A stretch of DNA of 30,009 nt from assembly GCA_002329155.1 (NCBI GenBank), contig DCXY01000031.1, positions 28,108 to 58,116 of the forward strand, read 5' to 3'. Positions within the stretch are counted from its first letter, which is position 1. Every line of letters begins with the position of its first letter. Shown one piece after another: positions 16,114 to 24,360 of this stretch. A program made the translations under genes and the position numbers. The stretch comes from Stenotrophomonas sp. UBA2124. GTDB lineage: Bacteria > Pseudomonadota > Gammaproteobacteria > Xanthomonadales > Xanthomonadaceae. Below the pieces are notes generated by a model. It did no database searches. It worked only from the letters and a program-made list of their open reading frames with translations, and had not been told where the DNA came from.

Positions 16114-18099
16114 TCAGTCGAACAAGGCCTGGATCGCCGCCAGCCCTGCCTGTGCGCGTTCCTTCTTGTTCGCCGCGTCGGCCTCCGGGTCGGCGCCGTC
16201 GCGCTGGATCTCGCTGGCCGGCAACTCGTCGAAGAAGCGGCTCGGCTTGAGCCGGATGTGCTCTCCGAACTTGCGCGTCAGACGGCTGAAGCTCATCCAC
16301 AGCTGCACCTTGGCGCGGGTGATGCCCACGTACAGCAGGCGGCGCTCTTCCTGCAGGTTGCCTTCGTCCAGGCTGACCTGGTGCGGCAGCACGCCGTCCT
16401 CGCAGCCGACGATGAACACATACGGAAACTCCAGGCCCTTGGACGCATGCAGCGTCATCATGCGCACCTGGTTGCCGCCGTCATCCTTGTCGTTGCGCGA
16501 GATCAGCGCCAGCTGCGCGGCCATGTCGGCAGCGCTGGCACCCCGGGGGCCGCCCTCGAACCACGCGGCCAGTTCTTCGATGTTGTTGGCACGGCGCTCG
16601 TAACCTGCGGTGTCCTTGGCCTGGTTGCGCATTTCCGCCAGCAGGCCGGAATCCTTGGACACGCGCCGCACCAGATCACCCGAGGACATCTGCCGCATGT
16701 CCATGCGCAGCGCGCGCAGAATGTCGGTGAACCGGCTCAGGCTGTTGGCCGCGCGCGGCGGCAGCTGCGACAACGCACCCATCGCCTCGGCGGCCTGCGC
16801 CATCGGCATGCCCTTCTCCGAGGCCAGCTCGGCAAGCTTGGCCAGCGTGCTGGCGCCCACGTCGCGCTTGGGCGACTGCACCGCGCGCATGAAAGCCGTG
16901 TCGTCATCCGGATTCACCAGCAGGCGCAGCCATGCCAGCGTGTCCTTCACCTCCTGCCGCTCCAGGAACGCCGTGCCACCGGTGAGGTGATACGGCACAC
17001 CCACCAGCTGCATCGCTTTTTCAAGCGGGCGCGACTGGAAATTGCCACGGAACAGGATGCAGAAATCACTCCACGGAATCCTCCGGCTGGTGGCCAGGAA
17101 CTGGATTTCCGCAGCGACTTTCTCCGCCTCGTGCTCGCTGTTGCGGCACTCCCACACGCGGATGCGCTCGCCATCGGCCTGGTCGGACCACAGCGTCTTC
17201 AGATGTTCGTGCGGGTTGTGCGCGATCAGCGCATTGGCCGCGCGCAGCACGCGGTTGGAGCAGCGGTAGTTCTGCTCCAGCTTGATGATCTTCAGTGCCG
17301 GGTAGTCCACGGCCATCTGCTGCAGGTTTTCCGGGTTGGCGCCACGCCATGCGTAGATGGACTGGTCGTCGTCACCCACGCAGGTGAAATTGCCGCGCGG
17401 GCCAGCCAGCTGCTTGAGCAGCCGGTACTGCGCGTCGTTGGTGTCCTGGCATTCGTCCACCAGCAGGTAGCCGATGCGTTCGCGCCAGGCCAGAGCGATG
17501 TCCGGATGTTCTTCCAGCACCTGCACCGGCAGGCGGATCAGGTCATCGAAATCCACCGCGTTGAACGAGGTCAGCCGCGCCTGGTACAGCTCGTACACCA
17601 TCGCCGCATTCTTCTCGCGGCTGCTGCGCGCGGCGGCCATCGCCTGTTCCGGCGACAGGCCCGCGTTCTTGGCGCGCGAGATCAGGTTCTTCATGTCCTC
17701 GATGTCGTCGGGCTTGGCATTGCTGCCGCCCAGCAGGTCCTTGACCTGCGCGCTCGCGTCATCAGCATCGAAGATGGAGAAATTACGCTTCAGACCAACC
17801 TGTTCATGCTCGATCTGCAGGAACTTCAGCCCCAGCGCGTGGAACGTGCAGATGGTCACCTCCGCCGCGTCCTCGCCACGCAGGCGCTTGGCCACGCGCT
17901 CGCGCATTTCCTTGGCGGACTTGTTGGTGAAGGTGATGGCCGCGATACGGCGCGCGCTGTAGCGGCCACTGCCGATCAGGTGGGCGATCTTCTCCACGAT
18001 CACGCGCGTCTTGCCGCTGCCGGCGCCCGCCAGCACCAGCAGGGGGCCTTCGGCATGCATGGCCGCAGCGCGTTGGGGGGGGTTGAGCGAATCCAGCAT
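16114..18099 (-). CDS. rep: ATP-dependent DNA helicase Rep
   Basis: A 661-residue superfamily 1A helicase, close to the length of E. coli Rep (673). It moves 3' to 5' on single-stranded DNA and helps replication forks pass obstacles. Visible motifs: Q-motif region LNPPQRAA (5-12), Walker A AGAGSGKT (24-31), Ia TFTNKSAKEM (56-65), Walker B with DEx LLVDECQDT (212-220), motif III VGDDDQSIYAWRGA (241-254), motif IV QNYRC (276-280), motif V TLHASKGLEFPYVF, and motif VI YVGITRAK near residue 600. Rep is favoured over UvrD by length, the DECQDTN sequence and the SFNAVDFDDLI segment. Start ATG at 18099. It is divergent from tdk across 145 bases. No oddities seen. Confidence 0.95.
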   Translation of the reverse strand: MLDSLNPPQRAAAMHAEGPLLVLAGAGSGKTRVIVEKIAHLIGSGRYSARRIAAITFTNKSAKEMRERVAKRLRGEDAAEVTICTFHALGLKFLQIEHEQVGLKRNFSIFDADDASAQVKDLLGGSNAKPDDIEDMKNLISRAKNAGLSPEQAMAAARSSREKNAAMVYELYQARLTSFNAVDFDDLIRLPVQVLEEHPDIALAWRERIGYLLVDECQDTNDAQYRLLKQLAGPRGNFTCVGDDDQSIYAWRGANPENLQQMAVDYPALKIIKLEQNYRCSNRVLRAANALIAHNPHEHLKTLWSDQADGERIRVWECRNSEHEAEKVAAEIQFLATSRRIPWSDFCILFRGNFQSRPLEKAMQLVGVPYHLTGGTAFLERQEVKDTLAWLRLLVNPDDDTAFMRAVQSPKRDVGASTLAKLAELASEKGMPMAQAAEAMGALSQLPPRAANSLSRFTDILRALRMDMRQMSSGDLVRRVSKDSGLLAEMRNQAKDTAGYERRANNIEELAAWFEGGPRGASAADMAAQLALISRNDKDDGGNQVRMMTLHASKGLEFPYVFIVGCEDGVLPHQVSLDEGNLQEERRLLYVGITRAKVQLWMSFSRLTRKFGEHIRLKPSRFFDELPASEIQRDGADPEADAANKKERAQAGLAAIQALFD

Positions 18100-18244
18100 C
18101 AGGACGAGGGTGAGGTGACAGATGAATCAGGGTGGGAGCGGAAACCGGCCAGGCCGAAGCACCGGGAGCGGGGTATTCTGTCACTCCTTGGGAGCGCGTG
18201 CCTCCGGCCGCGCTTTCCCTGCTCCTGTTCACTTATTGCGCACC

Positions 18245-18865
18245 ATGGCCAAGCTCTATTTCTATTATTCGGCGATGAACGCCGGCAAGACCACCACGCT
18301 GCTGCAGTCCGCGCACAACTACCGCGAGCGCGGCATGCGGGTGGCGCTGCTGACCCCGCGCCTGGACCACCGCGCCGGCACCGGGGTGGTGGCCTCGCGG
18401 ATCGGCCTGCAGGCCGAGGCGACAACCTTTGACCGCGATACCGACCTGCAGCAGCTGATCGAACACGATATCGCCGCCCACGGCAGGCTTGGCTGCGTGC
18501 TGGTGGACGAGGCCCAGTTCCTGAGCAAGGCCCAGGTCTGGCAGCTGTCCGAAGTGGTGGACCAGCTGCGCATTCCGGTGCTGTGCTACGGCCTGCGCAC
18601 CGATTTCCGTGGCGAGCTGTTCGAGGGCAGCCAGTACCTGCTGGCCTGGGCCGACGAGATGCAGGAAATCAAGACCATCTGCCACAGCGGCAAGAAGGCG
18701 ACGATGACCGTGCGCGTGGACGAAAACGGCTTTGCGGTGCAGGACGGTCCGCAGGTGGAAATCGGCGGCAACGAGCGTTATGTGTCGGTCAGCCGCGCCG
18801 AGTTCAAGAAGATCACCCGTGGCGAAGGCCGCATCGATCCGATGCAGGCACCGCTGCCCCTGTAA
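18245..18865 (+). CDS. tdk: Thymidine kinase, type II, lacking most zinc ligands
   Basis: A 206-residue cytoplasmic enzyme that phosphorylates thymidine with ATP in the pyrimidine salvage pathway. The P-loop is SAMNAGKT (9-16), the catalytic glutamate is Glu89 in LVDEAQF, and YGLRTDF (115-121) and GGNERYVSV (174-182) form the nucleoside site and lasso. In E. coli Tdk the lasso domain holds zinc through CxC and CRKH motifs. Here only Cys146 remains: the other positions are Ser148, Ser183 and Glu186. The ATG at 18245 is where family alignment starts (AKLYFYYSAMNAGK); no Shine-Dalgarno is visible in TTATTGCGCACC just before it, so the transcript may be leaderless or poorly translated. It is apparently monocistronic. 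Confidence 0.95.
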   Translation: MAKLYFYYSAMNAGKTTTLLQSAHNYRERGMRVALLTPRLDHRAGTGVVASRIGLQAEATTFDRDTDLQQLIEHDIAAHGRLGCVLVDEAQFLSKAQVWQLSEVVDQLRIPVLCYGLRTDFRGELFEGSQYLLAWADEMQEIKTICHSGKKATMTVRVDENGFAVQDGPQVEIGGNERYVSVSRAEFKKITRGEGRIDPMQAPLPL

Positions 18866-18952
18866 GCCGTTCGTTTCAGCGCGTACCAACCACTGTCACG
18901 GCTGCGCTGCGCGTGGCAATGTAGTGGCCTTGCCACTGACGAGCAGGCCTTC

Positions 18953-19738
18953 ATGATCACGCGCCATCCGAAGTTCGTGCTGCTACCCCTGCTCGCCATG
19001 CTGGCCCCGGCATGCGCATCCGAACCCACGCCTGCGGTGGACCCGCTGTATCTCGCACCGGCGGCAACATTGGAGCCTGCGCGCGTCGAGGAAATGCAGC
19101 GGCGTCTGCTGGATTGGCCGCAGCTGGGCCGCTACCGCGCCGAGAACGCGGCGCTGCCGCCTGCTGCCGCGGGGATGCAGCGTGTGGTGTTTTTCGGTGA
19201 TTCCATTACCGAAGGCTGGGGGCCGACCGGCAGTGGACGCTTCTTTCCCGGCAAGCCTTACGTCAACCGTGGCATCTCCGGGCAGACCACCGCGCAGATG
19301 CTGCTGCGCTTCCGTCAGGATGTGCTCGCGCTCCAGCCCCAGGTGCTGGTGATCCTGGCTGGCACCAACGACATCGCCGGCAATACCGGCCCGGCCACAC
19401 AGGCGATGATCGAGGACAACCTGCATTCGATGGTGGAACTGGCCAGGCTGCACGGCATCCGCGTCGTGCTGGCCTCGGTGCTGCCGGTCAGCGACTACCC
19501 GTGGCGGTCCGGCACGCAGCCGGCGCAGAAGGTACGCGAACTCAACACCGCGCTGCGTGCGTATGCGGCACAGCAGGGGCTGGTCTATCTGGACTACTAC
19601 AGCGCCATGGCCAATGCCGACGGCGGCCTGGATGCGGAACTGGCCGGTGACGGCGTGCATCCCACACCTGCGGGCTACGCGCGCATGGCACCGCTGGCCG
19701 AGCAGGCCATCGCGCAGGCGCTGGCTGCGCCACACTGA
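18953..19738 (+). CDS. Exported SGNH/GDSL-family hydrolase
   Basis: A 261-residue secreted esterase-like protein. The signal peptide runs to about residue 22 (cleavage near ACA-SE). All four SGNH blocks are present: GDS with nucleophile Ser84 (FFGDSITEGW), Gly110 in RGISGQT, Asn139 in GTND, and Asp233/His236 in DGVHPTPAGY. The family removes acyl groups from lipids or polysaccharides; this subgroup resembles the TesA/platelet-activating-factor acetylhydrolase-like GDSL lipases. The substrate is unknown. ATG at 18953 follows GAGCAGG. It sits 87 bases after tdk and ends 77 bases before the convergent receptor gene. Its proximity to the carbohydrate locus might hint at polysaccharide deacetylation, but the shared operator is not present upstream. 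Confidence 0.92.
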   Translation: MITRHPKFVLLPLLAMLAPACASEPTPAVDPLYLAPAATLEPARVEEMQRRLLDWPQLGRYRAENAALPPAAAGMQRVVFFGDSITEGWGPTGSGRFFPGKPYVNRGISGQTTAQMLLRFRQDVLALQPQVLVILAGTNDIAGNTGPATQAMIEDNLHSMVELARLHGIRVVLASVLPVSDYPWRSGTQPAQKVRELNTALRAYAAQQGLVYLDYYSAMANADGGLDAELAGDGVHPTPAGYARMAPLAEQAIAQALAAPH

Positions 19739-19766
19739 AACCCGCGGACACGCCCCACAAACACAA

Positions 19767-19789
19767 CGGGCCGCCTCAAGGGCGGCCCG
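19767..19789. terminator. Shared hairpin terminator between GDSL hydrolase and TonB-dependent receptor genes
   Basis: A perfect 9-bp stem (19767-19775, CGGGCCGCC, with 19781-19789) and five-base loop lies between convergent genes. On the minus strand it is followed by the T-rich TTGTGTTTG, so it fits an intrinsic terminator for the receptor gene best; it may also stop plus-strand readthrough. Confidence 0.75.
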
Positions 19790-19815
19790 CTGCATGAACA
19801 TCACTTACTGCTGCA

Positions 19816-22620
19816 TCAGAACGCGTAGCGGACGCCCAGCAGGTACTGGCGGCCATACTCCTTGTACTCCGACGGCAACCACACCTTCTGGTCAACGCCA
19901 GCGGCCGTGGTTTCGGTACGGAAAGGCTCGTTGGTCAGGTTGTTGACCTGCAGCAGCACCGACAGGCCCGACAGCATGCTGGTATCAGCGAAGTCGTAAC
20001 CCAGCTGCAGGTCCATCGTGGTTTCGGCAACGGTGTTCTGGTAAACGCGGTTGCCGAACAACGAGGCGTACTCACCACGGTACTTGTCACGGTAACGCTG
20101 GCTGATGCGCGCCGAGAAACCATGCTTTTCGTAGTACAGCGTGGCGTTGGCAACCACCTTCGACAGGCCCGGCATGGTATCGGTGGTGGCGCTGTTCGGG
20201 CCTTCCGGCTTGATCGACGACTCGGTGTACGAGGCGTTGATCAGCAGGCCGAAACCATCCAGCGACGGGTGGATCATGTCGCCGCCGATGGCGCCACTCA
20301 GCTCGGCACCACGCATGTAGCCACCGCTGCCGTTGGCAGGGGTGTAGTACTTGCCGAAGTTGGAGATCGGGGTGATGCCCAGGTCGTCATAGCCGGTGAA
20401 ATCCCAATCCACTACCTGCTGGTAGATGTAGGTCTCCAGGTTCTTGTAGAACACGGCGAACGCACCATAGGTGGTCGGGCCGAAGTACTTTTCCAGCGAC
20501 AGGTCGTACGCGGTGGCACGGTACGGCTCCAGCTTCGGGTTGCCGCCGCCGCCGCTCCATTCGTGTGTGATCTGGCTGACTGAAGCCGATGTGTAGGCGC
20601 CCATATTTTCGATAGGGCCACGCATCAGGGTTTTGGCGGCCGCACCGCGCAGCACGAAGCCGTTACCGAAATCCAGCGACAGGTTCATGCTCGGCAGGAA
20701 GTCGCCATAGCTGGTGCCGATCTTCTGCGAGCCCACGATGGCCCAGTTGCCGGGGGAAACCTCTTTGACTGTCGGGCCCACCGAGCTCTGTTCGGTATGG
20801 ATGAACTGCGCGCCGACGTTGCCGCGCAGGCGCACGGTATCGGTGATGTCCATGTCCAGGTTGGCCTTGGCGTAGAACGTGCGGACGTTTTCCTCGACGC
20901 CATAGTTCTTCATCAGATCGTCGCTGCTGGGTTTCAGGCGCGGCACGAAGACGCTGCCAAGCAGGTCGCGCGCGTTGAAGCTGACCATGTCGCCCAGGCC
21001 AACGTAATCCATCGACGCCGTACCATGCGGCACCTGGTCCAGGGTGATCGGCAGGCCGTCCTTCAGGTCCAAGTAGTGCGCGATGTAGGTGCGGTCCTTG
21101 TTGCGGCGGGTAACGTTGTAGCCGATGTCATAGCTGCGCAGGAAGTCGGACGAAAGCACCAGACGGTTCAGCTCGACGCGGCCGGACTTCAGCGTATCGG
21201 TGCTGGTGGCCAGGTCCATGCGGCCATCGCGGCCCCAGTTCATCGCATCCAGGCCGAACCAGATCTTGCCGGGGTCGTTGATGCCCGGGATAGAGAAACT
21301 ATTGAAGCCCGGGCCAGTGGTGAGGTTGAAGTCGATGTCCACCGGCTGGTTGAAGGAGGACTGCACCTCCATCGACGAGCGGCGGCTCTTGGCGCGCGAG
21401 TAGGCCAAGTCGGTCTTCAGACTGTAGATATCAGCCCACTTGAAGGTGTTGGCCCAGCCGCCCGAGGTCAGCTCGTTCTTCTGCCAGTTCAGGCCGTTGA
21501 GCATGTTCAATGCGCCCACGCCCTTGAGCGTGCCGCTGTTGATCACCGGAACCCCACCGATAGTCGTGGTGCCCACGTTCTCATAGCTGACTTTGGACTC
21601 ATCGAGGGGAGACTCCCATGCCGCCTCGTTGTTCCACATGATGCTGGTCTGATTCTCGTCCTGGTCGAACTTGGAGTGGTACACGTCCAGGATGCTGTGG
21701 AAGTTGTCGTTGGGCTTGAACTCGAACACGCCCATCACGCCGTCGCGGGTGATCTCGCGGGCGCGCAGCGTGGCTTCACCGGCCTGGCGCGCGATGGTGC
21801 CCGGCGCCTTGCCGGCCTGCGCGGCATCCCACGCATCCGGGTTGCCCCACCACCAGGCCTTCTCCTGCTGCTCCTGGAAGGGCGAGCTCATGCGCGCCAC
21901 GCCGATGGCCACACCGATGGTGTCATCGGCAAACTGGTCCACGTAGGACGCACTGGCGCGGTAGCCCTTGTCGCTGCTGCCATCGATCAGCTTGCCCAGC
22001 GAGTTGTACTCGCCCTGGCCGCTGAAGGTGACGCGTGGCTTGCCGAAATCCAGCGGGCGGATCGACTGCATGTCGATGGTGCCGGACAGGCCCTGGCCGA
22101 TCAGCGAGGCATCCGGGGTCTTGTAGACCATCACGCCGTTGATCAGCTCGGCCGGGTACTGGTCCAGCTCCACGCCACGGCTGCCGCCGGTGCTGACCTG
22201 TTCGCGGCCATTGAGCAGGGTGCCGCCGAACTGCTCGGACATGCCGCGGATATGGATGACCTGTGCGCGGCCATCAACACGCTGCATGGTCAGGCCCGGC
22301 AGGCGCGAAATCGAATCGGCGATGCTGATGTCCGGCAACTTGCCGATGTCCTCGGCCGAGACCACCTCGACGATGGAGGTGGCATCGCTCTTGGCTTCCA
22401 CCGCCGTGGCGATGGCGCCGCGGATACCGGTGACATTGATTGTATCCAGCTCGGTGGTGGCCTTGTCCTTGTCCTGGCCCTGCTGTTGCTGGGCCATCGC
22501 CGGGAGCGAGAACGCCAGCGCAGCGCAGCAGGCCAGCGCCAGCCGGTGTGGCGTCAGCACGGCGCGGTTCCCGCGCAACGAATGCCGGTGGATGGGGGTT
22601 GCGTGTGTCGTTGCATGCAT
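19816..22620 (-). CDS. TonB-dependent receptor, Xanthomonas/Caulobacter carbohydrate type
   Basis: A 934-residue outer-membrane transporter. The signal peptide ends at AMA-QQQQ (about residue 43). A TonB-box-like segment, LDTINVTG (59-66), precedes the plug domain (about 70-190, with KLPDISIADSISRLPGL and VIHIRGM). The remaining part is a 22-strand-type barrel that ends with the aromatic C-terminus LLGVRYAF. Size and motifs match the TonB-Xanth-Caul subfamily (TIGR01782), typically importers of plant or algal oligosaccharides. ATG at 22620 follows GAGGAG nine bases upstream; an in-frame extension to 22767 lacks a ribosome-binding site. The gene is divergent from the GH30 gene, with a LacI-type operator 53 bases upstream, so regulation by the LacI protein at 27120 is inferred. 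Confidence 0.93.
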   Translation of the reverse strand: MHATTHATPIHRHSLRGNRAVLTPHRLALACCAALAFSLPAMAQQQQGQDKDKATTELDTINVTGIRGAIATAVEAKSDATSIVEVVSAEDIGKLPDISIADSISRLPGLTMQRVDGRAQVIHIRGMSEQFGGTLLNGREQVSTGGSRGVELDQYPAELINGVMVYKTPDASLIGQGLSGTIDMQSIRPLDFGKPRVTFSGQGEYNSLGKLIDGSSDKGYRASASYVDQFADDTIGVAIGVARMSSPFQEQQEKAWWWGNPDAWDAAQAGKAPGTIARQAGEATLRAREITRDGVMGVFEFKPNDNFHSILDVYHSKFDQDENQTSIMWNNEAAWESPLDESKVSYENVGTTTIGGVPVINSGTLKGVGALNMLNGLNWQKNELTSGGWANTFKWADIYSLKTDLAYSRAKSRRSSMEVQSSFNQPVDIDFNLTTGPGFNSFSIPGINDPGKIWFGLDAMNWGRDGRMDLATSTDTLKSGRVELNRLVLSSDFLRSYDIGYNVTRRNKDRTYIAHYLDLKDGLPITLDQVPHGTASMDYVGLGDMVSFNARDLLGSVFVPRLKPSSDDLMKNYGVEENVRTFYAKANLDMDITDTVRLRGNVGAQFIHTEQSSVGPTVKEVSPGNWAIVGSQKIGTSYGDFLPSMNLSLDFGNGFVLRGAAAKTLMRGPIENMGAYTSASVSQITHEWSGGGGNPKLEPYRATAYDLSLEKYFGPTTYGAFAVFYKNLETYIYQQVVDWDFTGYDDLGITPISNFGKYYTPANGSGGYMRGAELSGAIGGDMIHPSLDGFGLLINASYTESSIKPEGPNSATTDTMPGLSKVVANATLYYEKHGFSARISQRYRDKYRGEYASLFGNRVYQNTVAETTMDLQLGYDFADTSMLSGLSVLLQVNNLTNEPFRTETTAAGVDQKVWLPSEYKEYGRQYLLGVRYAF

Positions 22621-22647
22621 GCGGGTCCGCTCCTCTCTCGCGGGCTG

Positions 22648-22667
22648 GTTTGTGCGCTGCCACAAAC
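22648..22667. promoter_or_regulatory. Palindrome GTTTGTG-N6-CACAAAC in the receptor/GH30 intergenic region
   Basis: Seven-base perfect arms at 22648-22654 and 22661-22667 surround CGCTGC. It lies between the LacI-type operator and the receptor start codon, 27 bases from the latter. It could be a second protein-binding site or an untranslated-leader hairpin for the receptor mRNA. Its role is unknown. Confidence 0.45.
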
Positions 22668-22672
22668 GGTTA

Positions 22673-22686
22673 TGACAGCGCTGCCA
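22673..22686. promoter_or_regulatory. LacI-type operator, receptor/GH30 divergent promoter region
   Basis: TGACAGCGCTGCCA is a 14-base near-palindrome with a central CG, differing at one position from a perfect copy. It matches sites at 27003 and 29809. It is 53 bases before the receptor gene and 54 before the GH30 start. A TATGAT -10-like hexamer (22687-22692) abuts it on the GH30 side, although no good -35 box is seen. Confidence 0.7.
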
Positions 22687-22740
22687 TATGATGCTACCGG
22701 GGGAACAGCGTGCAATAAAAAAATCAAAGGAGAACACGAC

Positions 22741-24258
22741 GTGCGGACTTTCCTCTCGGAAAAACATGGACTTGCATCAGCAACCAAACCGCTGGACGCT
22801 GCACTGCAGCACAAAAAAGCCCGGCTGCCGCGCAAGCCGCTGCGCAATCTGGCGCTCGCCCTCATGTCCGGACTGTGTGCCAGCGCATCTGTCCAGGCGT
22901 GGGCCGAAGGCGACAGCCATGCCTGGGTGACCACCGAGGACAGGCAATTCGCACTGACACCGGTCCCGCTGAGCACGCACGCTTCTGACCATGCGCAAGC
23001 CACCATCGTCATCGAGGCCAAGGCCCGGCATCAGCGCATCGTCGGCTTCGGCGCGGCGTTCACCGATTCCTCGGTGTGGCTGATGCGCCACCGCATGAGC
23101 GACAGCCAGCGCGCGGCCCTGCTGCAGGAGCTGTTCGGGCGCGAAGGCAACGGCGTGGGCTTCGACTTCGCGCGTCTGGTGATCGGTGCTTCGGATTTCT
23201 CGCGCGAGCACTACAGCTACGACGACATGCCGCGTGGCAGCACCGATCCGCAGCTGCAGCACTTCGCCATCGACCCAGCCAAGGACGACGTGGCGCCCGT
23301 CGTGCGCGAAGCACTCGCCATCAACCCGAACCTGCGGCTGATGGCCACGCCGTGGAGCGCGCCGGCATGGATGAAGGACAACGACAACCTGATCAAGGGC
23401 AAGCTGCTGCCGGAGCACTACCCGGCGTTCGCGCGCTATCTGCTGGCCTATGTGGACGCACGCGCCGCGCAGGGCATTCCGATCGCCGCGCTCACCGTGC
23501 AGAACGAGCCGGATTTCGAGCCCAAGGACTACCCCGGCATGCGCTTCAACGCACCGGAGCGCGCGCGCTTCATCGGAGAACACCTGGGCCCACTGGTCGA
23601 AGCACGCAGGCCATCGCTGAAGCTGTTCGACTGGGACCACAACTGGGACAAGGCGCACGAGCCGATGGCCGTTCTGGCCGACCCCAAGGCATCGCGCTAC
23701 ATCGATGCCGTTGCCTGGCACTGCTATGGCGGTGATGTGTCGGCGCAGTCGCAGGTGCATGATGCACACCCGGACAAGGACACCTACATGACCGAGTGTT
23801 CATCCGGCGACTGGGAGCCGGTGCGTACCGGCGGCCTGCCGCACGAAGCACGACTGGTGATCCAGTCCACCCGCAACTGGGCGCGCGGCGTGCTGCTGTG
23901 GAATCTTGCGCTGGACCAGGATAACGGCCCGCATGCCGGTGGCTGCGATACCTGCCTTGGCATCGTCACCGTGGATTCGCGCAATGGCACCGTCACCCGC
24001 ACCCATGACTATTACGCGCTGGCGCACGCCAGCCGCTTCGTGCGCCGCGATGCATGGCGGATTGACTCCACGCCGACCAGCGACGGCATCGACAATGTGG
24101 CCTTCGAGAACGCGGACGATGGCACGCGCGTATTGATGGTGAGCAATGCGAACCGAGCGGCACGCACCATCAATGTGCGCGATGGGCAACAGGTCTTCAG
24201 CTACGCATTGCCGGCGCGCAGCGTGGCGACCTTCGTGTGGGGTGGCAGCGCGAAGTAG
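22741..24258 (+). CDS. Glycoside hydrolase family 30 enzyme, exported
   Basis: A 505-residue GH30 glycosidase (retaining mechanism). The general acid/base is Glu256 in VQNEPDF and the nucleophile is Glu352 in YMTECSSGDW; GFGAAFTDSSVWLM (102-115), MATPWSAPAWM (201-211) and WHCYGG (326-331) are family signatures. The signal peptide is long, with a basic 36-residue N-region and a hydrophobic stretch LALALMSGLC before AWA-EG near residue 56. The GTG at 22741 was chosen because AAAGGAG lies eight bases upstream; the frame stays open far upstream but that is antisense to the receptor gene. GH30 members include glucosylceramidase-like beta-glucosidases and beta-1,6-glucanases; the subfamily cannot be fixed by eye. 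A CDTC pair near 398-402 may form a disulfide. It likely acts in the periplasm on oligosaccharides taken in by the adjacent receptor. Confidence 0.92.
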   Translation: MRTFLSEKHGLASATKPLDAALQHKKARLPRKPLRNLALALMSGLCASASVQAWAEGDSHAWVTTEDRQFALTPVPLSTHASDHAQATIVIEAKARHQRIVGFGAAFTDSSVWLMRHRMSDSQRAALLQELFGREGNGVGFDFARLVIGASDFSREHYSYDDMPRGSTDPQLQHFAIDPAKDDVAPVVREALAINPNLRLMATPWSAPAWMKDNDNLIKGKLLPEHYPAFARYLLAYVDARAAQGIPIAALTVQNEPDFEPKDYPGMRFNAPERARFIGEHLGPLVEARRPSLKLFDWDHNWDKAHEPMAVLADPKASRYIDAVAWHCYGGDVSAQSQVHDAHPDKDTYMTECSSGDWEPVRTGGLPHEARLVIQSTRNWARGVLLWNLALDQDNGPHAGGCDTCLGIVTVDSRNGTVTRTHDYYALAHASRFVRRDAWRIDSTPTSDGIDNVAFENADDGTRVLMVSNANRAARTINVRDGQQVFSYALPARSVATFVWGGSAK

Positions 24259-24308
24259 TCACTTCGATCCGGCGCTGCCACCTACCGTCGGATCACCCTC
24301 GCACAAAC

Positions 24309-24338
24309 GAAGATGGCCGCCTTCCGGCGGCCATCTTC
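24309..24338. terminator. Bidirectional terminator between GH30 and GH3 genes
   Basis: A perfect 13-bp stem (24309-24321, GAAGATGGCCGCC, with 24326-24338) and TTCC loop sits in the 102-base convergent gap. T-rich sequence follows on the plus strand (ATTCTTCATT) and TCGTTTG on the minus strand, so it can stop transcription from both genes. Confidence 0.85.
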
Positions 24339-24360
24339 ATTCTTCATTCCGCGCCTTGAA

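Noticed and set aside
15820..18244. Long plus-strand frame across the rep gene leading into tdk
   Set aside because: It runs opposite all conserved helicase motifs of rep, and its composition is that of a shadow.
18921..18936. GTAGTGGCCTTGCCAC as another GTAG palindrome
   Set aside because: The stem is only five bases and the sequence does not match the CCCGGG family; probably chance.
20797..22740. In-frame upstream extension of the GH30 gene
   Set aside because: It is antisense to the receptor gene. The GTG at 22741 has a strong AAAGGAG site and begins a signal peptide.
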